Assembly (NCBI GenBank): GCA_964017155.1
Contig: OZ024861.1
Location: forward strand, 33,373,502 to 33,437,501
DNA length: 64,000 nucleotides
Direction: 5' to 3'
From: Oasisia sp. SBJ-2009
Taxonomy: Eukaryota; Annelida; Polychaeta; Sabellida; Siboglinidae
In this document: positions 51,751 to 64,000 of the stretch, piece after piece
How positions within the stretch are numbered: position 1 is the stretch's first letter
Layout of the letters: each line of letters begins with the position of its first letter
The notes under the pieces: generated by a model
Database searches by the model: none
The model's input: the letters and a program-made list of their open reading frames with translations, nothing else
Told to the model about the DNA's origin: nothing
Made by a program: the position numbers and the translations under genes

Positions 51751-54700
51751 GTAAATATGCATGTCATAACAACTGACTGGGTAAAAGCACCACAAGTTTG
51801 CATAACATGTGTGAGATCAGTGTTTTTGCCAATACTGATTACTGTATACTTATGTATATGATTCCATGTTTTGTAAACATTAAACCTGATCTACAAGTTC
51901 ATCCACAACCCTGGTCTTGTATTTGTGATATATGTATGTTTATTTACGCTTATGTGTTTACACATGGTTTAGCTGTTGTGATTAATTAGCACAATCTATA
52001 TAATTGCTTCCTGTGAGTGTTGAAACTGTAAGCAGAATGTTATAAAGAGCACTGACAATTTTCTTGATCTTAAACCTACTGACATCTTCGTTCATATTAA
52101 TTCTGTAAATCACAACATTTTAGCAACATCTGGTGGGCCGATTGGTACAACTATTTACAACCTGGTCACACTTGGTTGTTGGTGATTACCCTCCACCAAG
52201 TGTGCCTTGTCTTCTCATCCGATGCCACCCCTAGCCTCCTCCCTAATCCTCCGTTCATCCCTTGGCTAAACAAGGCTGGACACTTGGAGGAAACTGGAGA
52301 GATGCTAATGAAGACAGTGAACCCTTGGAGGGACTGGGGAACACTCAATAGCTAAAGAAGAGGTTTGAGTGAGAGTGGACAATTGTAAGATGACCATGTG
52401 ATGGAAGGACTGTATAAACAGGGATCTGGTGGGATTGGGAGCGAGTAGGGAAGGACAAGAGATAGGGGAGTGAACAAGGGTGCTGGAGACAGATGTGTGG
52501 GAACAACATGACAGTGATCTAGGACAGTATGAAGACCATCTTCACACCAACCAAACAACCATGACAAGAAGAATATTAACCCTGATGACACAATACATCA
52601 AACAAACCCTTCCTGTGACATTATCACAGACAGACTCCACCTCATCATCTCTCCACATAGCTGACTTTATTACAATTTTATAACTATCCCATCTAAATAA
52701 AATACAACAGGTGAGACGGCCAGACAGACTACTAATCACTCCAGCTCATCTATCAGTGTACTGACAGAGACATGAAGCAATCTGCATGTACAGCTGTATC
52801 AGCAGTGTCTAATGCCTGCACTTATCCTACATCACAAAGCCAGGGATGCAGCTCCCTGCAGCTGCGGAGGCTGGCATATTCAATGGAGAATGCTACCATC
52901 TAACCATAATTAAACTGGCATATATAGTCTATGTAGGAGAATGTTAGTTTTCCTAAAAGACGTTTTACTTCTTCGGTGACAAACTTTCAGGGAATTATCT
53001 ATGACCATTCAGAAGGAAAGTATTGGCATCGTTGTCGTCAAAATTTGGGACTTCTTTAGGGTTTGTTCAAGTTTCGCAGTTCATTCGGCTTGTCTACTGG
53101 ATGTAAATAAATTGTTTATATGGTTACTCTCATGAGCCAAATAATAGTAGATGGCAGACAAATGTATAGTGTGGCAAATCAGTAAAAATGTATAATCACT
53201 GTGCTGAATAATAGTATACTGCAAATTGTAAAAAATGGAAACTGCCATCTGTCAGTTGTAAAGAGTTTGAACTTTGACTTTGCACATGTCAGCCATATTT
53301 ACAGTTGGCATATGGGGCAGTAATGGGATTATATTTCATTTACGTAATAACATATCATACAAAGCTCCCTATGACTGATGGTTGCTAAACATCTTACACA
53401 CTGATATCAAAATTAACAATTGTTGGACGCTGATGATACAAATGTAGCTGTTAGATGGAGCCACGTGATGGAGAGTGAGCGGTAAATCATCATCCGTGGA
53501 TTGGCGAGTGAGGAGAAAATTATCTCTCCTAAAAAGTTATATTCTGCCAGTGAAAATAAATAATAAATATATATTGCTAAGTATGGTGTCTAAAGGGTGA
53601 CAGTTTTCATTAAATAAATGAGTTTATGGGGATGTTTATTATAATTACTGTACATAAGAGTAACACAGAACACTGGCCTGTGTGTTGTCCATTATCCATG
53701 GTTCAGTGCCCAGCTGAATTGATAGCTTTGATACACACAATTTATGCTTCAAGCATTTGGTTTGACAAATAAATCTTAATTACAAATCTGCAAATGATGA
53801 CCTATGTTATCTACACCACTTACAATAATACCTCTGTCCTCTCCTTCTTACCTGAGAGTGACACAGCATCTAAAGAAACTCTTACCCTGCCAAAGGCACA
53901 GCCTCTACATTATAATTAACCCTACCCTGGAACCCTCAGGAAGTTCAGTTTATTTTCCCCTAATGAGGTACTTCAATGGTTGTCTCCCCTGCTCAAAATT
54001 AAACAACACCATTATAGCATTCAGCTCTCCCCCCTGACAATGGGAGGGCCCCAGGCCAGATGCTACAAGGAGTCATCCAGAGTAACCTAATTGTCCAGGA
54101 GGGAGACTCTTCACTGACATCTTGTCTAATTGTATCACACATCACGTCTGGTTTACACTACAGCTGGGTTTGTGTCATTAGCCACAAGTCTGCTCGTTTT
54201 ATCCAATCGAACACCACAACATCACACATATTTCTATGTGATTATACAGTGCCAAATAAAGATTACCTTACCTTGTCATTACAATTAATAATGATCTACC
54301 ACTATTTAACTATTTTTTATTTAAAAAGATCTTCTACAATTCAACTATTTTTATTATTAAAAATGTCTCACTACGAGAATATTTATGTTGTACAAAATTA
54401 CCTGGCAAATGTATTCTATTGTTCTAGTACCATAAGTCTGTAAAGTTCTGTAGGAATTGTCATCCTTTGCATTCTGTTTTCACAAGCGAAGTAGTGAGAA
54501 AGTTGACGGAACAGCACCCATTCATCATGCTGACTTGGTAATTCATCGTCTCACTTGTTTACAATGTTTACTTCTCAGAAGTTCTACGGACGTACGTACC
54601 ATACCAAAGGCTAAAAAACTTGCGCATATTCATATTAAGTACACCGACAGATCGCCTGCTACAAGTTGATAACTCAACTACAGCGTGGTAAACAGCTTAT

Positions 54701-55506
54701 CAATTATCAAAACACACGGCTGATTAACTGACCAGAAGAAGATTCATTGACAGGCATTAATGACCACCGTGATGATGGCATAACTTTTGTCTCACCACAG
54801 GCTTAGCCAGACAGTCATGACACAAAAACCACAATTGACAACAGGCTAATAAATCAAGCAGTCAGCCAAGCCACATTAACATACACTCAGGCAGAATGAG
54901 ACCAGATAACAAGTGACACGCATCCAGAATGATGACACCACAACGGGTTCAGTGAACCGTGACCGGCTCCACACTAGATGACCCCGGCCGACAACGGATC
55001 GTTTCCACCGGGTGCCTCAATCGTATCGGTATTATCGCTAGGTACTCTTGTTGTACAACAAAACAGACACTGAACTAGATCATTGCCAGGCTGTGCACGG
55101 AATGTTGTGTCAACAAGCGAAATATGCACTGCTCACAAACCATAGCAGTAGCGGTGATAAATGCAATGTGTTCCTTTCTAAAACAGATAACCAGCTATCT
55201 GTGGTATTATACGATCCGGTATACATAATTGTTTTGACTCGCATATTAGACATTCACGTGTTGTGTAGACGTGTTCTCGAATTACAGTATACATGTTATC
55301 TCTCAGCCGGGCAACTCTTCAAGAGAAAGCGCCCTCAGAACCAGGGTGAATAGCACTGCCAGTCATCACGCAGTTATTTAGTTGGGTGTCTCCGAGTTCT
55401 TTTTCGCCGACCAGAATTACCTGCTACTGTGTTAGGAAGCCCGGTGTCAACAATCATTATGTCAGAGCGACGGCTTTTTTGTTCAGCGTATTTTTCTCCG
55501 GGACTT

Positions 55507-55604
55507 ACTACTCGCACTGCATTACTCGCACTGCAATACTAGCACTGCATTACTCGCACTGCATTACACGCACTGCATTACACACACTGCATTACACGCG
55601 GTAA
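55507..55604 (+). repeat. 14-bp tandem repeat
   Basis: About six units of ATTACTCGCACTGC with CpG-containing variants, next to a CpG-rich stretch (54900-55480). Confidence 0.7.
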
Positions 55605-56454
55605 TCAAGGCTGTTATCTCTCTCGCTCTTTGAAGCAGTATCCTGGTGCAGACCTCACCGGTATTTACAGTTTACATGACCAAAGATAGATTTGACGGCA
55701 AACTGTACCCATCTACCTCTGACAAACCCCAAACTTCATAAACAAAACCTAGGTTAAAATGCACCCTCTGAACCTGTGATGGCAAAACCACAAAACGTTC
55801 ATAAACATAGCACAATTTCCTTGAAACATAATCACAAAAAACACCCCAATAGACTGGACAACTCCCTCCATTCATAGTCTATGTGTCTTGCCAAGTTGCC
55901 AGACCACAGATGTGTGAGATAACCAACATCACTTTTTCTGTACTCTTTATCTGGAAGCGATTAATAATTACCCATGGCAATTACACAGGACACTGACATG
56001 CACCAACTGAATCAGCCAATTCATGGATCATCCAGTGCAGTAAATACCAGTAGTCCTCCCCCCCCCCCCCCACCACCAGTACACTGTAGTCAGTCCCCCA
56101 GGCCTTGAGCTCAGTCACACACTGGAAACTGTCCTAGGAGCAATTACTGCTGGCCACTGGTAGAGGAAGCATGTGTTATATATACCCTTGTAATGTGTTT
56201 CTGTCTCAATGTCTATCATAGAATTCACAGCCACAATGTCAGTCACACAGTGCACAGTTAGTCAGCTGCACCTAAAATCTACCACAACGCTGGCAACTCT
56301 CAGCTGACTTGAATCGCTAATGCTGGTTGATTTACATATTTATTGGGTAACAATGAATCAGGTGTTAAGTTCCAAGCAATAACTGCTACATGGTAAATAA
56401 TGTTAACTATATATCAGCACCACTGGGGGTATTTTATAGGTATAATGCACATAA

Positions 56455-56950
56455 ATATTTGTTATTACATATGGACAAATGTTTGAAGGGAGAGGCAGTG
56501 AGTGACCAGAGAAGTGGGAGACTTGGGTGAAATGACGGGGAGGTGAAGTGGGAGAGAGAGAGAGGACTCAAGGAGGTAAGAGAAAGGAGAGATAGGGAAA
56601 TGAAGGAGAGAGAAGATGAGGATGAGAGTGTGAGAGGAGATGGTGAAACTGCAAGATGGGAGAGAGAGAGAGACGCAGAGCAACAGAAGAATGAGAAATG
56701 GAGGGAGAGAAAGGGAAGGAGTGCAAGAAGATTGACAGGAGTGGGTGACAGAGATGGGAGGGGAGGAGAGAAGGAGAGGGGGAGAGGAGGGAGCAAGAAA
56801 CTGAGACCAAGATGAGACAGAGACGTGAAGGGAGAGTGAAATATGGGAAGAAGTGGAGAGGAGGAATAAGGAAGATAAAAATAATGACAAGTGAGAGAGG
56901 CAAGACAGGAGAGATTAAGACAAAGATTAAGACGGGCGGACAGACAGAGT
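56455..56950 (+). repeat. Purine-rich strand-asymmetric stretch
   Basis: Nearly all G and A on the + strand for about 0.5 kb, degenerate rather than a clean repeat. It continues into the GT/GA microsatellite. The long Ser/Leu/Pro frames on the - strand here are artefacts. Confidence 0.6.
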
Positions 56951-56978
56951 TACATTCTACGTGTGAGCATGCGCGTGT

Positions 56979-56979
56979 G

Positions 56980-57042
<63 letters not shown>

Positions 57043-57053
57043 CAGACAGACAG

Positions 57054-57090
<37 letters not shown>
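56979..57090 (+). repeat. (GT)n then (GA)n microsatellite
   Basis: GT run to 57031, then GAGAGACAGACAGACAGAGC and a GA run to 57090. Confidence 0.95.
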
Positions 57091-58023
57091 AGGGTGTAAG
57101 TGATCCTTCCATTTGTGGTATGATGGTCCCTGGGGGCTCAACCAAGACCACTAACTACTCTGTCAGTTTCAAGTACTTCTCCCTGCCTGTCACTGGCTTC
57201 GTCTCTGTCATTGTTCTGATGGTGTTACCAACCACTAACATTTGACACAACTGACACCAACCACTAATAACACAAACCTGCAACAATGCGCTATGTCAAA
57301 AAAAACGTTCTCTCTAGATACAGACTTCATCATAGTTTTATTATTGATTACTGGACTGACTGATGTCTTCAATTCAATAATGCGTATTATAAGAAATGAA
57401 AGCAACACTGTCACGAATGTTGTCTTCTTATAAACTCTATTTATGAACAACCCTTCCTTTCAAACCACGGCAGACATTTTGTGATATCTAAGGGATTGAA
57501 AACATAGGATGTAAGATAAAGATAATGATGTCACATCATGTCATTCCCGAATAATATTGTATCACTGCATCTAAGGGTGACAAAACAGTTGAAAACACAA
57601 CGAGTATCTACTAAATATTTTAGTAGAATAATTTTTTTTCAAAATGTGTTAGGTTTTAACATGTTTAACTGTAGCTCAAGCAAATGTGAACTTGAAATAT
57701 GGAGTGAATGTGATATTGTTGTCACAATTTAACATCATTACTATCCAACATTTACTTAACAGTGACCCTACTCCCTGGAGTGTGTCATCTAAGACATCAT
57801 GTTCTCCTCCTGTCACCTGTGTGTCTAGACACCATCTTACAAGTGACTGCTGCTACAAATTATAAACCGAACATGTAATTGACATCAGCCAACCAGACTG
57901 TAGCCACACTGATGCACAAATGGGAGGTTGAATCAAATTAGTGTGACACTTCTGGGAAGACATTTCTAGGATGACAGATCACACTGCACCAGTCGGCACA
58001 GCTTGGTTGGAGTGAAAGACCTG

Positions 58024-58490
58024 CATAACAAACTAATACACATGCCATGCTAACACACATACCAGCCTAGTTCACATGCCATGCTAACACACATACCAGC
58101 CTAGTTCACATGCCATGCTAACACACATACCAGCCTAGTTCACATAACAAACTAATACACATACCAGCCTAGTTCACATGCCATGCTAACACACATACCA
58201 GCCTAGTTCACATAGCAAACTAATACACATACCAGCCTAGTTCACATGCCATGCTAACACACATACCAGCCTAGTTCACATAGCAAACTAATACACATAC
58301 CAGCCTAGTTCACATGCCATGCTAACACACATACCAGCCTAGTTCACATGCCATGCTAACACACATACCAGCCTAGTTCACATAGCAAACTAATACACAT
58401 ACCAGCCTAGTTCACATAGCAAACTAATACACATGCCAAGCTAACACACATACCAGCCTAGTTCACATGCCAAGCTAATACACATGCAGA
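58024..58490 (+). repeat. 34-bp minisatellite with two unit types
   Basis: About 13 units sharing ACACATACCAGCCTAGTTCA. The remaining 14 bp are either CATGCCATGCTAAC or CATAGCAAACTAAT, giving two interspersed unit types. Confidence 0.9.
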
Positions 58491-60183
58491 TAATACACAT
58501 CACATACGGACATTCCAAGACACTGTCTGTTGATCACAGAACAAACTCAGTTCTAGGACCATTTCAATTTCACTAATAATAATTTTCGTCATATCATAAT
58601 CCTGATTTTGTTCTTCGGTATTTATTTCATTTCTAAAAAGTGAACTTATTTACTGAAAATGTGCAAGTGTTGAACATATGCACACAACAGATATTTTTTC
58701 TAGATTTAACAATGTTCAGATTCTATTTCATGAAAGATTTTTTTATAAAGAGCTCATTATCTTATCCTAGTCAAACAGTCAGCAACAGTAACCATTTATT
58801 CACAATACTTGAATGACTGCTAAAAACATGTAATTATTATATAATGTAATCAGTAAATTTACCTATCCAGAACTTGTATTTCGTTGTAATAAATTTTGGC
58901 TACATGAGATAAGTTAATATAATATATGGAAAATAAAAACAAGTTTCTTGATCATTTAGGTAGGTAAATTTACAGAAATTACTAATAATAAATTATTAAA
59001 TATGAACCAAGAAAATGTATCACTATATTTGAGGACATATAATTATGCTTTATCCACAACATGCACTATTGTATATTTGGTCAAACAAACTTGGTTAGCA
59101 TTTTGAACAATCTATACCTTTGAAATGTGAGTTCTTCAATACACAGTAGTCTATTTACTCTCTATTGTTTTTTTTTTTATAAAACTGCATTTGCAAGAAA
59201 TTAAGTTGACTTAAGAGCATGACAATATCACGGTGGGTGACGGTGACAGCTTGTGGTCCAGTTAGTACACCCATAAAGGTTTCATGACATTTATGGGTTG
59301 CAAAGCAGTAATACATGTCCTTCATCTGGCGACAGTCTGGACCATCACACATTGTTGTCTGCGTTGTTCAGTCTCCAACTGGATAATCCAATATATGCTA
59401 AAACTGCAGCTATGTTACAATGCTAAACACGTAGAAGGTATTTAGTGGGTATATATTTACCATGGCATTCCTGCATAATGGCGACAACATACTGAACTCG
59501 GTGAACCTAGCCAAGTAGCCGTACAATGTGATATTGCTCAATGACAATATGGCTAACTAAACAGGAAGCTAATAATTGCCATGGTAATGAAATGGCATAT
59601 ACCTTGTCACTAACTAGCGATAATAATGATTCTGTTTCATGCACAAATGCCCATGACTGAGTGATTGATGTTGATTCATTATAACGCTTTTTGCAACATT
59701 TGAGAACACAATTACAAAAACGAATCTGACTCTAAAAAGAACAGCGATATCGCCACACAAGCAGTATTTATTAAATGATTTGTTTACTAATGAAGAGCAA
59801 TTTAAAAAGCATTTTTGCACGCAGACAGGTGACATAGTGAAACAGACGACACAGTAAAAAATTGACAGCTGATAAACAAACCGTTCCATCGTGAACGCTG
59901 CCAAGGTCAGACAGCGAAGACAAATTGTACATCAAAACGGTAACAGCTTGTTGACATTGTTAGAAGACGGAACCAGCGATCCTATAAAGTTCTAACAGCC
60001 ACAACAATAACAGAAGCTGGTATCAGCTCTTGGGTGTAATGCCCACATTACAGGTACACGTACATGTGGTAGTACATGGGGGTGGTATTGCACCCTCCAC
60101 ATTCCCACAAGTATCACTGCTACTGTTGCTGCTGCTGCCACAGGGACAATGCAGAGTTGACTGAGTGCTACTTGTCCTTTCCT

Positions 60184-60566
60184 GGAGTGTTATCCCTGCT
60201 CTCCCTGGGTGTTATCCCTGCTCTCCCTGGGTGTTATCCCTGCTCTCCCTGGGTGTTATCCCTGCTCTCCCTGGGTGTTATCCCTGCTCTCCCTGGGTGT
60301 TATCCCTGCTCTCTCTGGGTGTTATCCCTGCTCTCCCTGTGTGTTATCCCTGCTCTCCCCGGGTGTTATCCCTGCTCTCCCTGTGTGTTATCCCTACTCT
60401 CCCCGGGTGTTATCCCTGCTCTCCCTGAGTGTTATCCCTACTTTCCCCGGGTCAGGCCGGGTGTTATCCCTGCTCTCCCTGGGCTGGGTGTTATCCCTGC
60501 TCTCCCTGGGAGTTAGCCCTGCTCTCCCTGGGTGTTATCCCTGCTCTCCCTGGGAGTTAGCCCTGC
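60184..60566 (+). repeat. 22-bp minisatellite, about 17 units
   Basis: Units of GTGTTATCCCTGCTCTCCCT plus GG, with variants. Because 22 is not a multiple of 3 and the repeat lacks stops, three overlapping open frames arise (CYPCSPWVLSLLS type). They are artefacts. Confidence 0.95.
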
Positions 60567-62915
60567 TCTGCCAGCCACCCAACCATCCAGCCACCTAGAC
60601 AGCATCTAAACTTAGTTGGCTGTGCAGTGGACTGGCTGTACAGTTAGATATTACAAGTATTGGCCACTGCAAGGCATGGTGTGGCGTGCCTCACTGTCAG
60701 ACATCATCAAGGAAGGAAGCAGAACAATAAATCTGAGGTGGCCCACTGAGTGTGTGACTGTGTCTCAAAGACATTCAGTGCACTGGGAGACAGGTTTGTT
60801 TACAAAACATGCTTCAATCCTGAATCATCTCGTGCACATGGTCCATTTATAAATGCCTTGTGTACGAGGTTTGGTTACAAGACAAAGGAAATGTTCCTAT
60901 ATACATCATGTATCTTGGCTTGTCGTTTATCAAGTTTTTGACTTGATCTCTTATTAAGTTCGCCTGTTGGCATCTAGAATTCACCACTTGTCAACAAGTT
61001 GCAATCATTAGTCACATCGCTAATCACCAACAAATGACACAACTGATAAAAAGGAAAGTTATTTCACTGAAGTGCCATCTTCTTTTTATGCTGCTTTTTC
61101 CTGCACTCTCTGTTTAATGACATCTTTTTCACTTCACTTGTTCCTGCCTCCATCAGTACATCAGACATTCTTACTGTACTTGACTACTTGCTAGTTGCTC
61201 AGTTTCTTCTTATTTAATAACAAAATAGATATCATCTATACCTAAAGGAAGTTATTCTAACTAAAACAAAATGTCTAATACGCCCATGGATTCTCTACAT
61301 CTAAATGTAAAGCTACTGTCTAACACCAAATATACATTTCCTCAATACCAGCCATCAATATGGGTGTGGATATTTTGCTAGAACATATTTTGCTATTTTG
61401 CAGAACTGATTATTTTTCTGGTTAACACCCATCGTCATTGATCAGACAGGTAACAAAATGAACTCGCAGTTTAACCCCTTCCTACAACCACAACTTACAA
61501 CCAAATAAGTGGACCAAAGTTCGACTGATTCATGTAACTTCTACGTACAGAGTGGCACAATAAAGGACGAGGCAGGCTAGGGGGTTGTGAAGGTGACAAC
61601 CATCCGTGGCATGTGAGTTGGTGTAGAATGCGTGACTGATTTATTGAAACACAACTTGCAACACAAGAAGTGTAGCACTGTAAACGTGTGTGACCTCGAC
61701 TAATGACTATCCACACGAATATATGTGGTAGGTAGTGTCAACCAATCCTACACTGGCAGAGTGTTTACAATGCTATGGCCAACACAACAATGACAGAGAG
61801 CTAGCCTAGTGTTTATTTACAAGATCTTTTCAAGATTATTCATGGGGCATTGTCGGTGTCAGGAAACCATACGGAAATGCAGATGTTACTGATAAGATTC
61901 AGCATGGGTCACACTGGTTCGGTCAGTACAACTACAAGCATGTATCTGAACTGATCAATCAACTTGAAAGCCTGATAAATAAATCAGCACACAGCTGTAT
62001 TGTGTTTATGGCTAATAACAAGACACATGTATATACCGAGCCCATCCCAATGTTTTCTTTCAACTCTGGTCGTTGAAACATGTGTAACACTTGGTTTCTT
62101 CACGGCTGAAAAACCTGTTTGAATGTCTGCAGACATCAGGCATATATTGTGACTACTGCATGAATACCTGTCATCTAACAAAATGATTGTCGTCTACCAG
62201 ATAACTAGTGCCATAGTTATGTCAGTGCTGGAGAAAAAAACGTGTTATCGATGATCCTTTGCGAGCAAACATGCATCATTATCAAACAAGCTGATAAGCA
62301 GGGTGGTCTAACCCAAACATTCCATACAAACTGAGTACGAAGGTATATCACATTCCACAGGTGAGACTGTACTCACTGTAGTATGTAGTAGAGTATATGT
62401 CTGTCTCATGACTAGCCTACTTAAATAAATGGCCTCTACACCTTAGTTTGTTATCACTCAGATCACAATTAAACATTGCTAGAACTCTATTTCAGACCAG
62501 TAAACTAATGCAGTATCTTTTTTAAATATTATTTTAATTATCTAACAAATGCATTAATTTATATGGCCTTGAAATGATGCAATCTATGGCAACATGACTA
62601 GTTACTTTAAACATCAAAATGCCACAGTGACTCTCGGCCGTCAGAATAATAAATAAAAACTGTTTTGATCTGTCATTAACGGAGACTAGACCTTGAGACA
62701 GACAGCTTCATTTCACCTGGTGTTCTCGGAACGCTCTGGTTGAGCTACAGGTGGATTTCAACAGAAATTACAATCAGTACAGTTCAGCTCAGTTCAGACC
62801 TGTCTACAGAATATGACCTACGATTTGTGCAGTTCTATGTAAAGTGGCCAGAGCATATTATCTTAAGTGGATACAGCTGTTATATAAATTCCTATATGAT
62901 TATGTAATACTATGT

Positions 62916-62970
62916 ATCCCAGCAAGCCAGTGCTGCAGAATACACCAATAGTGGGATTAAGTACCCCGAC
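62916..62970 (+). mobile_element. Possible single end of the ATCCCAGCAA MITE family
   Basis: ATCCCAGCAAGCCAGTG resembles the left end of MITE copy 1 (ATCCCAGCAAGCAGTG). I find no matching right end, so this is a fragment or coincidence. Confidence 0.3.
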
Positions 62971-63455
62971 ATGTCTATGAAATGTGAATTCGTGCCAACA
63001 CTAAAATCTTCTATAAAAATTGCGACAATGGTCTGCAACTCCTGACAACTCAATTTTTGTAAAGATCATGGCAATGGTTTGACGACTCTACGATATATAA
63101 TTAAGGTTTAATCATGGAATCTCTATTTGATGTTGGGCAAGTATTAACAATAATTAAAACAGTAACTTAACATAAATCGATATATGTGGACATAGCACAA
63201 CAAATTCAACAAACCAAATAAATTTCAAGAATAAAATATTTACACATGAATCATATGGTCTTTGTTTATCCATTATAGCATAAATCAATCATATTCATAT
63301 TACCTGCTTTCTGATTACTACTACGATTTGAGCATTGGGAATCAATGCATGTCTTGACTGTTCAATATGCATGTGCAACTGATATTACTCAGTCCTTGGC
63401 TCATGACAATGTGTGTACATGTGATGCTACATTGATGTGATGGGGGATAGGTGGA

Positions 63456-63771
63456 GTTGACAAACTCACAGCTCGTGCTGTCGCTACTGAGTCTGATCAC
63501 CCGCTCTCTACGTTCTTCCATGTACTTCCGTCTCGAAGGAGATACCGTTGTATAAAATGTAAAACATCTCGCTATAGCAGGAGTTTTGTGCCTGTGGCCA
63601 TTAGAATGTTGAATGCTAAATGATTCATATTGCTGTCAACGGTTGAACTGTTCTTATAGTGGATACATCTGGAATTCACTTGCATTTTGTTGTGACCATC
63701 CCACATATTGTAGATCATGAGTTGTACAATGCATATCCTTTTTAAGGACAATAAAGTGATTGATTGATTGA
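63456..63771 (+). mobile_element. LINE 3' end (ORF2 C-terminus, 3' UTR and tail)
   Basis: Codons 63456-63623 read VDKLTARAVATESDHPLSTF, FHVLPSRRRYRCIKCKTSRY, SRSFVPVAIRMLNAK and TGA. LPS-x-R-R-Y-R ... S-F-V-P-x-A-x-x-x-L-N is the usual last segment of invertebrate non-LTR ORF2. About 130 nt of 3' UTR follow, then AATAAAG and a (TGAT)n tail (63751-63770) typical of CR1/L2-type elements. It is 5'-truncated; the start is not an ATG, so it has no usual ORF call. Confidence 0.8.
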
Positions 63772-64000
63772 CCATGGTCCATGACAGTCATACGACATCG
63801 TAAAGACGGCCACCTATATTCAGGACAGGCCACCGTAAACAAGAGTGCACGTCTGTTAAATGCATCATATCGAGAACATGCAACTTCCATATGGATCAAT
63901 CAGTACACGTGCCTCAATAATATGAAAGCGTCATTAGTGCAGTTATATTCATCATTCTTTGCTGGCTCACAATGTGTGTTAAATTTAGCATAGTTCAATG

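Larger units (their letters stand above)
47893..64000. other. Upstream of AEBP2 exon A: no gene supported
   Basis: I find no exon that I can defend. Candidates for the missing AEBP2 5' exon would be on the - strand. The CpG-rich 54900-55480 is the best-looking promoter-like stretch, but I see no convincing start or donor. 49430-51600, 51760-55000 and 60620-63400 hold only unremarkable AT-rich sequence and short chance frames. Confidence 0.4.

Noticed and set aside
60076..60598. Cys/Pro/Leu-rich open frames (146, 129 and 87 codons)
   Set aside because: A 22-bp repeat without stops gives the same peptide in three shifted frames; no conserved protein features.
63955..63972. TTTGCTGGCTCAC as right end of a MITE starting at 62916
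   Set aside because: The terminal bases should be TTGCTGGGAT; the mismatch and lack of internal similarity to the other two copies make pairing unconvincing.

Overview
This is animal nuclear DNA with spliced genes: short exons with GT-AG borders, long introns, LINE/SINE/MITE debris and many micro- and minisatellites. The LINE 3' ends, the tRNA-headed SINEs and the general base composition suggest a marine lophotrochozoan, most likely a mollusc. That placement is inference; no single gene proves it. Nothing bacterial or viral and no CRISPR is present.

Two genes can be reconstructed, lying tail to tail. On the + strand, 16 exons between 298 and 13930 join without a frame break into the last 752 codons of a protein I do not recognise (basic start, acidic Ser-rich linker, beta-rich middle, Pro-rich linkers, two coiled coils). 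Its 5' end lies left of the window. Its 3' UTR carries a 31-bp minisatellite of about 27 units, and poly(A) signals follow at 15437 and 15518. On the - strand, four exons (47892-46922, 40600-40485, 23915-23848, 21733-21586) join into an AEBP2/Jing-type zinc-finger protein of 427 residues, a cofactor of Polycomb repressive complex 2. Exon A has a strong acceptor on its 5' side, so at least one more exon lies further right, but I could not place it.

Layout: 0.3-13.9 kb unrecognised gene, with LINE remnants, a LINE nested in a MITE, a second MITE copy and a 58-bp palindrome in its introns; 14.0-15.5 kb its 3' UTR; 16.1-21.6 kb probable long AEBP2 3' UTR; 21.6-47.9 kb AEBP2 body, whose introns hold SINEs, a foldback element inserted into a SINE, MITE copies, dead LINE pieces and large microsatellites; 47.9-64 kb upstream of the recognised exons, with no gene I can support, long CT, GA and GT tracts, two minisatellites and a LINE 3' end at the right edge.

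The best leads are structural. A partial duplication of an AEBP2 exon start with its 3' splice site flanks a (TGCC)n array. A 9-bp target duplication surrounds an 800-bp foldback element whose arms are built of short tandem repeats. A near-perfect 58-bp palindrome encloses a hammerhead-like core, and a second copy of that core shows a compensating stem. A 15-bp minisatellite copies a real 5' splice site many times. I see no evidence for a wholly new multi-gene system here.
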